Origin: Burkholderiales bacterium
Lineage (GTDB): Bacteria; Pseudomonadota; Gammaproteobacteria; Burkholderiales; Burkholderiaceae
Length of the DNA: 10,201 nucleotides
Assembly (NCBI GenBank): GCA_947372535.1
Contig: CANBUA010000172.1
Location: 1 to 10,201 of the forward strand
Reading direction: 5' to 3'
Each line of letters begins with the position of its first letter. The stretch's first letter is position 1. Below are positions 1 through 5,799 of the stretch, piece by piece. A model generated the notes under the pieces. It did not search any database. It saw only the letters and a program-made list of their open reading frames with translations, and was not told the origin of the DNA. The position numbers and the translations under genes are program-made.

Positions 1-52
1 CCAGAGTTCGCTGGAAGACATCTTCGTGAACCTGGTGAAGGAACGCGCATGA
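1..52 (+). CDS. ABC transporter ATP-binding protein, C-terminal end only (partial)
   Basis: The frame that starts at base 2 reads [16 protein letters not shown] and then stops at TGA 50-52. A tail of the form 'SLEDIFVNL' is typical of the extreme C-terminus of ATPase subunits of ABC-2 exporters. The stop codon overlaps the start of the next gene as ATGA (49-52), the translational coupling expected of an ATPase/permease pair. The nucleotide-binding motifs (Walker A, signature, Walker B) lie upstream of the window and cannot be checked. The call rests on this short tail and on the downstream permease. Confidence 0.8.
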   Translation, partial: QSSLEDIFVNLVKERA

Positions 53-816
53 GCATGAACATGAACGCCATCCGCGCCATCTATGGCTTCGAGATGGCCC
101 GCACGCGCCGCACGCTGATGCAGAGCATCTTGTCGCCGGTCATTTCCACGTCTTTGTACTTCGTGGTGTTTGGCGCGGCCATTGGCTCGCGCATCCAGCA
201 GGTGGACGGGGTGGCCTATGGCTCCTTCATCGTGCCGGGCCTGATCATGTTGTCGCTGCTGACGCAGAGCATCTCCAACGCCTCGTTCGGCATCTACTTC
301 CCGAAGTTCACCGGCACCATCTATGAGCTGCTGTCGGCCCCGGTCTCACCCACCGAGATCGTGATCAGCTATGTGGGTGCGGCGGCCAGCAAGTCCATCG
401 TGCTGGGCTTGATCATCCTGGCCACCGCCGGGCTTTTTGTGCCGCTGCATGTGGCGCACCCGTTGTGGATGCTGGTCTTTCTGGTGCTCACCTCGGTGAC
501 CTTCAGCCTGGTGGGTTTCATCATCGGGCTGTGGGCCGACAACTTCGAGAAGCTGCAGGTGGTGCCGCTGTTGATCATCACGCCGCTCACCTTTCTGGGC
601 GGCAGCTTCTATTCGATCAAGATGCTGCCCCCGGTATGGCAGACGGTGTCGCTGTTCAACCCGGTGGTCTACCTGGTGAGCGGTTTTCGGTGGTGCTTCC
701 TGGGCAAGGCCGATGTGGACGTGGTCACCAGCCTGGGCATGACGCTGCTGTTCACGCTGGCGGCGCTGGCCGTGGTGGGCTGGATCTTCAAGACGGGTTA
801 CCGGCTCAAGCGTTGA
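49..816 (+). CDS. yadH: ABC-2 type transporter permease, YadH-like
   Basis: This 255-aa inner-membrane protein is the permease half of an ABC-2 family exporter; with the ATPase just upstream it should form a homodimeric exporter of unknown substrate. About six hydrophobic segments are visible, near residues 28-46, 60-78, 105-130, 138-163, 172-191 and 225-248. Landmarks of the YadH/NodJ group are an early '[20 protein letters not shown]', then '[14 protein letters not shown]', '[12 protein letters not shown]', and a late '[18 protein letters not shown]' followed by '[11 protein letters not shown]'. The length is normal for the family. The start at 49 overlaps the ATPase stop; ATGs at 55 and 61 are possible alternatives. 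The next gene, a histidine kinase, begins 20 bp after the stop and is probably co-transcribed. The symbol is a family-level homology call, not proof of orthology. Confidence 0.88.
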   Translation: MSMNMNAIRAIYGFEMARTRRTLMQSILSPVISTSLYFVVFGAAIGSRIQQVDGVAYGSFIVPGLIMLSLLTQSISNASFGIYFPKFTGTIYELLSAPVSPTEIVISYVGAAASKSIVLGLIILATAGLFVPLHVAHPLWMLVFLVLTSVTFSLVGFIIGLWADNFEKLQVVPLLIITPLTFLGGSFYSIKMLPPVWQTVSLFNPVVYLVSGFRWCFLGKADVDVVTSLGMTLLFTLAALAVVGWIFKTGYRLKR

Positions 817-836
817 GCCACTGATCGGGTGAACGC

Positions 837-2651
837 ATGCGACTCGGCTGTCAGTGGGGCACATTGCGGGGGTTGGCGCGTGCGCTGAAGGGCGCGGCCA
901 TTGCGTGGCTGTGCGCGTGCTTGTTGGCCGGATGGCCGCTGATCACCTTGAGCCAAGGCCTGCCGCAAGAAACCCTTCGCTTCAGCGAGGCCGAGGTGGC
1001 CTACGGCGACGGCCCCACAGCACCACAGCAAGGCTGGACACGGGTGCGCCTGCCCGACGTGTTCGAAAAGCGCTCGGACGCGGGCGGCCGCACAGGCTGG
1101 TACCGGCTTCGCTTTGACATGGCCGGGCCACCGGACGAGCCGTTGGTGCTGCTGGTGCAGCGCGCGGTGCTGACGGCCGAGTTTCGGCTCAACGGTTCGC
1201 TGCTCAATCCAGGGGTCACATTCGGGCAAACCGATGGGACACCGGGCACACAGATGCTCAACTGGCCGCACTGGATGGTGTTGCCGCCGGCATTGTTTCG
1301 CCCTGGGCGCAACGAGCTGCTGATCAAGCTGCGCGGCAGCGAGGTGATCGCCCCCTGGATATCAGGCATCAGCATGGGCAGGCCCGACGCGCTGCACGGA
1401 GAGTTCTTGCTGAGAGACATCCCGCAGCGCTTGATCCCGCAGGCCGAGGTGGTGCTGGTGCTGGCATCCCTGATCTTCGGTGTGCGCATTTGGTGGCGCG
1501 AGCAGCTGCCCTTGCAGGGCCTGGTCATCGTGGCCATGGTGCTGTGGCTGTTCACGCTGATCCTTTACTTGTCACCAGACATCCCCTTGCCTTGGCGCAC
1601 GGTCGATGCCATGTACTGCGCCTTGTGGATCGCCTTCCATTGGGCTTTGTTGAACCTGCTGTGGCGTTTGAGTGATGGGGGCTGGCCCTGGTTTCCACGG
1701 GCGTTGTTCATCGGGTCGGCCGGGCCCTTGGTGGGCGCGCTTTTGGTGCTGGCGCTGCAACCTCAGGGCAACTGGCTGGCGCCATTGATGGTGCCCACCA
1801 GCTTGCTGCGTTGCCTGACCACGTTGCTGATGTTGCGCTGGGCCTGGCGGGAGCGTTCGTGGTCTGCAGTGTCGCTGGCCGCCTGCGAACTGCTCTGGTT
1901 TGCCGGGACGATTCAGTTGCTGCTGGTGGTGGTGGGCGTGCTGTCACCAGACCCGTTCATGCTGTCACCTGCCAGTGCGCTGCCGCTGTACCTGGCAATG
2001 CTGTGGCAAGGTGCGCAGCGTCTGGCGCAGCGGCGCGAAGAGGTGGCCTTGCAGCGCATGCAGGCGGTGTACGAAGAGCGCCAGCGCATGATGGCCGACA
2101 TGCACGATGGCGTGGGGTCTCAGTTGGTGACGGCGCTGAGGCTGGCTCGGCGCGAAGAAGTGCCACGTCAGGATGTGGCCAAAGTGATTCAGGCCGCCAT
2201 GAATGACCTGCGGCTGATCATCGACGCGCGCGATGGAACTTCCCATGAACTGCAATCACTGCTGCAGCAGTGGGTGCAACACAACCAGCCTCAGTTGGCG
2301 GCCCTGGGTCAGCGCCTGCAATGGGCGGCCGATGACTTGCCCACCCCGCGCCACCTGTCGCCACTCGAAGCCTTGCAGGTGTTGCGCATCTTGCAAGAGG
2401 CGCTGAACAACGCGGTGAAGCACTCTGGCTCTGCCACCGTCAACGTGACCTTGAAGCCTGTGCCTGGGGGCTGTGAGCTCTCGGTGTGTGACGAGGGCTC
2501 AGGCATTGCGGCACCGAGATGCGAGCAGTTCTCCGGGCGAGGTCTGACCAACATGGCTCAGCGCGCCGGGCGCATTGGGGCGCGGCTGGACGTGCGCCCT
2601 GGCGAGGGGCGCGGAACGGTGGTGAGCTTGCGTTTGCCGGATGCCGCTTGA
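837..2651 (+). CDS. Membrane sensor histidine kinase, 7TM type with HisKA_3 and HATPase_c domains
   Basis: This 604-aa protein should sense an envelope signal and phosphorylate a response regulator. A hydrophobic N-terminal segment (about residues 19-38) is followed by an extracytoplasmic region to about 195. That region has a beta-rich, galactose-binding-like pattern ('GWYRLRF', 'RAVLTAEFRLNG', 'FRPGRNELLIKLRG'), as in 7TMR-DISM or glycoside-hydrolase-2 sugar-binding modules. About seven membrane segments span residues 200-395. The H-box 'MMADMHDGVGSQLV' puts the phospho-accepting histidine at His423, in the DesK/NarX (HisKA_3) style. The ATPase shows an N-box 'EALNNAVKHSG' (Asn524/525), a G1 box 'DEGSGIA' (Asp552) and 'GRGLTNMAQRAG'. 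No HAMP or PAS domain is seen. The gene starts 20 bp after the permease and likely belongs to that operon. No response regulator follows it; the partner may lie upstream of the window or elsewhere. The ligand is unknown. Confidence 0.9.
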   Translation: MRLGCQWGTLRGLARALKGAAIAWLCACLLAGWPLITLSQGLPQETLRFSEAEVAYGDGPTAPQQGWTRVRLPDVFEKRSDAGGRTGWYRLRFDMAGPPDEPLVLLVQRAVLTAEFRLNGSLLNPGVTFGQTDGTPGTQMLNWPHWMVLPPALFRPGRNELLIKLRGSEVIAPWISGISMGRPDALHGEFLLRDIPQRLIPQAEVVLVLASLIFGVRIWWREQLPLQGLVIVAMVLWLFTLILYLSPDIPLPWRTVDAMYCALWIAFHWALLNLLWRLSDGGWPWFPRALFIGSAGPLVGALLVLALQPQGNWLAPLMVPTSLLRCLTTLLMLRWAWRERSWSAVSLAACELLWFAGTIQLLLVVVGVLSPDPFMLSPASALPLYLAMLWQGAQRLAQRREEVALQRMQAVYEERQRMMADMHDGVGSQLVTALRLARREEVPRQDVAKVIQAAMNDLRLIIDARDGTSHELQSLLQQWVQHNQPQLAALGQRLQWAADDLPTPRHLSPLEALQVLRILQEALNNAVKHSGSATVNVTLKPVPGGCELSVCDEGSGIAAPRCEQFSGRGLTNMAQRAGRIGARLDVRPGEGRGTVVSLRLPDAA

Positions 2652-2716
2652 GCAGGGCGGCCATCCACTACCAAGAACGTGCGATGGATAACGCTGGAGC
2701 TAGTCGATAAATTCCG

Positions 2717-2740
2717 CTTGGCGAAATTGTTTTCGCCAAG
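2717..2740 (+). promoter_or_regulatory. Perfect 10-bp inverted repeat overlapping the next gene's ribosome binding site
   Basis: The left arm cttggcgaaa (2717-2726) and right arm tttcgccaag (2731-2740) are exact reverse complements separated by a 4-nt loop (ttgt). The last bases of the right arm are the first bases of the Shine-Dalgarno sequence at 2738-2743. Folded in mRNA, the stem would partly hide the ribosome binding site. As DNA, the 24-bp palindrome could instead be an operator. It lies 66 bp beyond the histidine kinase stop but has no T-run, so it is a poor intrinsic terminator. The repeat is seen directly; its role is inferred. Confidence 0.6.
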
Positions 2741-2743
2741 GAG
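2738..2743 (+). promoter_or_regulatory. Ribosome binding site AAGGAG deciding the tectonin gene start
   Basis: AAGGAG lies 7 nt before ATG 2751 and is a near-ideal Shine-Dalgarno sequence. It fixes the start there rather than at the upstream in-frame GTG at 2679, which would add 24 residues in front of a clear signal peptide. Confidence 0.8.
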
Positions 2744-2750
2744 TGAGTTC

Positions 2751-5675
2751 ATGGGTGTGGTCCGCACGTTGCGCAGGCTGGTTGTCGGCTTTTTCTGGAT
2801 GTTGTTGGTGCCTGCGGTGGCCTTCGGGCAAGCAACGCTCACCGTTTGGGGCGTCAATGCCGCTGGGCAGGCCATGATGCGGGACACCCATGGGCAGTGG
2901 CAGCAAACGCCCGGCACGCTCAGCAACGTGTCCATCGGTGCGGACGGCACCGTTTGGGGGGTCGACAAGGCAGGCAGGGTCCTCAACTGGGATGGGGCCA
3001 ACTGGAAGCCCATGCCTGGGCAGCTGGTTCAGGTTGCCGTCGGCAGCGCGCTCAACGTTTGGGGCGTCAGCGCCAACGACAACATCTGGAACTGGGATGG
3101 TCGCAAATGGAATCAGATCCAGGGCAAGCTGACCCACGTTTCCGTCGGCTGCGACCGCTCGGTCTGGGGCGTCAACCGCGCGGGTCAGGTCTGGAGTTGG
3201 GATGGTGTCAAGTGGACGCAGATGCCGGGCGGGCTGCGCAAGGTGGCCGTGGGCAGGCGAGACAACATTTGGGGAGTCAATGCCAACGACGACATTTGGC
3301 GCTGGGATGGCAGCAAATGGACGCAGGTGCCCGGCAAGCTGAGTGACATTTCGGTGAGTTGCGCTGGCGCAGTCCTGGGCGTCAATCGCGCTGGCCAGGT
3401 GCTGAGCCGAGACGGATCGACCTGGAGGCAGATGTCTGGTTCCTTGGTGCAGGTGGCCCACGACAGCATGTTCATCGTCAACCTCGGTTCGAACTACATC
3501 GAGAAGCCGGTGAGCAACCAGATCGATGTGCCCAGCAGCCAGATCAGTTTCCCTGTTGGTCAGCCGTCGTCGACAACAGGCCAGACAACAGGCCAGACAA
3601 CAGGCCCGACAACAGCCTCGACAACAGACCCGGCACCAGCGAGGAGTGACCTGGGGGGCGGCAGAATTGATGGCCCGTTTGTGATCGGTCCCGTTGGCAA
3701 GTCGATGACCTCATGCGGCGTGCAAGGTACCCAGCTGTGCGGCTACAAGCCCGCAGAGTTCGTCCATAACTCAAGCAGCAATTGCCCTGCCGGGTCGTTC
3801 ATGGACATTGGCCGCATGTCTTGCTGGTCATGCCCAAAGGGCTTCGTGCGCGGAGGGGCGGCGGTGGACACCGAAAGGGCCTGCACGAAGGCCGACGCAA
3901 CGGCAGCGCAAGACTTCAAACCCGCCACCTTCCAAAGCTACTTGTGCCCCGAAGGCACCTTCCATGATCCTCTCCGAGGTGGCGAGTGCTGGAAGTGCCC
4001 GCCGGGATTCAATCGCTCTGCCGCTTCCGTCGAGGCGCCCAACGCGTGCCATGTGCCCATGGGTGAGAACTTCAGTGCAGCCACACGCACACGCGTCACC
4101 CCATGGCCAAGTGACTGCGCGAACGGGTCATTCTTTGACATCTACAACGGTGGCGCCTGCTACACCTGCCCCGCTGGCCATCACCGCACGGCTTACCACA
4201 TCAACGACGGCAAGGCCTGCTCAATCTTCGTGGCTGAGCAGCAGGCCAAAGCGGAGGTGGTGCAAAAGGCGCAGTGCGCCGTTGGCGAGTTCTTTGACAT
4301 GAAGATCCCAGGTCAGCAAAACACGGCGCGTGGTGGGGCTTGCTACACCTGCCCTCGTACCTACGATCGCACGGTTTACTCCGTGGACGATGCAAGGGCC
4401 TGCGAGATCCCTGCGGGGGTGAGCTATGCAGTGGCTACGCGCGCACAGCCTCTGGCCTGCGAAGGCGACGAGATCTTTGACCCCATCAGCAGCGCCAACC
4501 CGGACATGGAGGTATCGCTGAATGCGCGCAACGCGGCGGCCCCAGACAACCAGGTGACCAAAGCTGCCATCGGCGGCACCTGCTGGAAGTGCCCTTCGGG
4601 CGCTCGGCGCTCGATGTTTCCGATCTTTGGCCCCTCGGCCTGCGACATGGCGTCTGGCATCCGCTGGCAGTCGGCGCGATACAACCAGCCTGGCCTGTTC
4701 GGCCTGCAAGGTGGCGAAGCCGTGGCCTTGGCCATGGTCAAAGAAAAGGCAACGATCGATGCCATCCTCGCCGACATGAAGGCCGGCCCCCTGGGCGACA
4801 AGTTGCCGCCCGATTACGTGGACAAGGCGTGGGAAGAGATCTCCAAAACGCCCCAAAACAGTCCTGCACTGAAGATGGCCGTATTCGCTCGCGTGGTGGC
4901 CGCGTCCACCACGCCGGCCCGCGCCACGCCAGACGAGATCAAACTGCGTGACGATGTGATTCGCAACATCCGTGACTTCAAGGTGTTCATGTCGCAAGAC
5001 GCGCTGGATGCCTACCGCGCATGGAAGGGCAGCGAAGACTGGCGCAAAGGCATGCAAAAGCAATCGGTCTTGCAGCAGTCGGTCGACATCGGCCAGGTGC
5101 CGCCGGACTTCGAAGACATCACAGCCAGAACCATCTTGGGCAGTCTGGCGACGTCGGCTGCGATGGACACGGCCATCTATTTGGGATTCACCCAAACCAG
5201 CCTGTTCCAGCGGCTCATGCCATTTGCTCAGCGGGCGCGATTCACTGCCGTCCGCTTTGCACAGGGCACAAAATCCGCAGCGCGCACCTTAGGTAAAGCT
5301 GTCTCCGAAACGGGAATCGAGTTCGCCAAGGGGGCTACCTCCGGTGTAACGGCGAGCGTCGGCAGCATCGGCCCCCAGATCATCATTGCCATCGGCATCG
5401 AGGTGCTGGCTGCGGCCATCGAGCAGCAGATCGACATCGCCAATGCCGAGCCCAAGCTGCTGACCTCACTGGCCAATGCCAGGAATGCGCCGCTGGATTT
5501 CGCCCGCCTGATGACCACGCAAGAGGGCACCAGCGAGGTGATGGGCTATTGGTCGCAGTTGATGGCGGGCCCGTCTGTGCCCAGCCCGCTGGCTGACCTC
5601 ATGGCGTCGGCGGGGCGGGTGAGCCGCACGGCCCCGGTGGATGGCTCGGCGTTCAAGGTGGCGGTGGCGAGGTGA
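2751..5675 (+). CDS. Exported tectonin-repeat, Cys-rich multidomain protein of unknown function
   Basis: This 974-aa protein carries a signal peptide (residues 1-26: basic RTLRR, a hydrophobic core, then AVAFG-QA), so it should leave the cytoplasm. Residues 29-250 hold at least six tectonin repeats of 35-36 aa ('VWGVN..GQV..WDG.KW.Q.PG.L..V.VG'). Tectonins form beta-propellers that often bind sugars or lipopolysaccharide. A Thr-rich linker with TTGQ units (275-294) follows. Residues 345-631 contain five cysteine-rich repeats. The C-terminal 340 residues match no family I recognise. They are partly charged and helical, with hydrophobic stretches near 794-814 and 870-890. The start at 2751 is set by AAGGAG and the signal peptide. 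The caspase gene begins 124 bp downstream and the TPR-CHAT gene follows, all on one strand, so joint function is likely but unproven. The tectonin call is firm. The overall role, perhaps recognition of a glycan or a surface, is inference. Confidence 0.85.
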   Translation: MGVVRTLRRLVVGFFWMLLVPAVAFGQATLTVWGVNAAGQAMMRDTHGQWQQTPGTLSNVSIGADGTVWGVDKAGRVLNWDGANWKPMPGQLVQVAVGSALNVWGVSANDNIWNWDGRKWNQIQGKLTHVSVGCDRSVWGVNRAGQVWSWDGVKWTQMPGGLRKVAVGRRDNIWGVNANDDIWRWDGSKWTQVPGKLSDISVSCAGAVLGVNRAGQVLSRDGSTWRQMSGSLVQVAHDSMFIVNLGSNYIEKPVSNQIDVPSSQISFPVGQPSSTTGQTTGQTTGPTTASTTDPAPARSDLGGGRIDGPFVIGPVGKSMTSCGVQGTQLCGYKPAEFVHNSSSNCPAGSFMDIGRMSCWSCPKGFVRGGAAVDTERACTKADATAAQDFKPATFQSYLCPEGTFHDPLRGGECWKCPPGFNRSAASVEAPNACHVPMGENFSAATRTRVTPWPSDCANGSFFDIYNGGACYTCPAGHHRTAYHINDGKACSIFVAEQQAKAEVVQKAQCAVGEFFDMKIPGQQNTARGGACYTCPRTYDRTVYSVDDARACEIPAGVSYAVATRAQPLACEGDEIFDPISSANPDMEVSLNARNAAAPDNQVTKAAIGGTCWKCPSGARRSMFPIFGPSACDMASGIRWQSARYNQPGLFGLQGGEAVALAMVKEKATIDAILADMKAGPLGDKLPPDYVDKAWEEISKTPQNSPALKMAVFARVVAASTTPARATPDEIKLRDDVIRNIRDFKVFMSQDALDAYRAWKGSEDWRKGMQKQSVLQQSVDIGQVPPDFEDITARTILGSLATSAAMDTAIYLGFTQTSLFQRLMPFAQRARFTAVRFAQGTKSAARTLGKAVSETGIEFAKGATSGVTASVGSIGPQIIIAIGIEVLAAAIEQQIDIANAEPKLLTSLANARNAPLDFARLMTTQEGTSEVMGYWSQLMAGPSVPSPLADLMASAGRVSRTAPVDGSAFKVAVAR
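2835..3494 (+). repeat. Tectonin repeat array (six clear units plus a degenerate end)
   Basis: The 'WGV' or 'LGV' motif recurs with its first codon at 2847, 2955, 3060, 3165, 3270 and 3375. The first spacing is 108 bp and the rest are exactly 105 bp. Units 3 and 5 carry 'AND[ND]IW' where units 1, 2, 4 and 6 carry 'AGQ/AGR', giving a partly alternating pattern. In unit 6 the Trp is replaced by Leu. A final 'FIVNLGSN' near 3471 looks like a shortened closing strand. Six units fit a six-bladed propeller, as in tachylectin-1-like proteins. Confidence 0.85.
3573..3632 (+). repeat. Five 12-bp tandem repeats encoding a Thr-rich linker
   Basis: Five consecutive 12-bp units begin at 3573, 3585, 3597, 3609 and 3621. 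The first two are identical (acaacaggccag); the others differ at one to four positions. In frame they encode TTGQ, TTGQ, TTGP, TTAS and TTDP. This is a flexible interdomain linker between the propeller and the Cys-rich region. A 12-bp unit keeps the frame if copy number changes. Confidence 0.9.
3783..4643 (+). repeat. Five cysteine-rich protein repeats
   Basis: Residues 345-631 of the tectonin protein hold five copies of a pattern of roughly C-x2-G-x-F-x-D, a variable loop, GG-x-C-[WY]-x-C-P, x-G-x2-R, and an ending A-C. Each has four cysteines, enough for two disulfides per unit. Examples are 'GGECWKCPPGFNRS', 'GGACYTCPAGHHRT' and 'GGTCWKCPSGARRS'. Unit 4 has a longer loop, and unit 5 has an insertion of about 30 residues before its 'GGTCWKCP'. 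The CxxCP core recalls TNFR or ephrin-receptor-like Cys-rich modules, but I cannot assign a family. Disulfide-rich repeats agree with export. Confidence 0.75.
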
Positions 5676-5799
5676 TGGGCGGTGCCCAGAGTCTCTGGCT
5701 GAATCATGCGATGGCAAATGGCGCGTGCCGCCGATATTTTCGCGAGGCTTATTGCCGTGCCTCCAACCTTCATCTCTACCTACAAGGCTGACATTGACC

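Noticed and set aside
2652..2716. Promoter for the tectonin block (GATAAA at 2706-2711 as a -10 box)
   Set aside because: No acceptable -35 box lies at the right distance, so a promoter is plausible here but not supported by the sequence.
2717..2740. Reading the hairpin as a rho-independent terminator for the histidine kinase operon
   Set aside because: No T-run follows the stem, and the right arm merges with the next gene's ribosome site, so a regulatory role fits better.
2679..2750. Upstream GTG start for the tectonin gene
   Set aside because: It would put 24 residues before a clear signal peptide, and there is a near-perfect Shine-Dalgarno sequence just before ATG 2751.
3573..3632. CRISPR-like repeat array
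   Set aside because: The 12-bp units are contiguous without spacers and in frame with the gene; this is a coding tandem repeat.
4221..5195. Long minus-strand open frame (324 codons) opposite the tectonin gene
   Set aside because: It is antisense to a well-supported gene, its product is low-complexity and His/Arg-rich with no domain, and such frames are common opposite GC-rich genes.
5686..5698. Short palindrome ccagagtctctgg just after the tectonin stop, as a terminator
   Set aside because: The stem is only about five usable base pairs with no T-run after it; it cannot be told from chance.
5641..5799. Upstream ATG start for the caspase gene
   Set aside because: It overlaps the end of the tectonin gene and adds 53 Arg-rich residues in front of the signal peptide.
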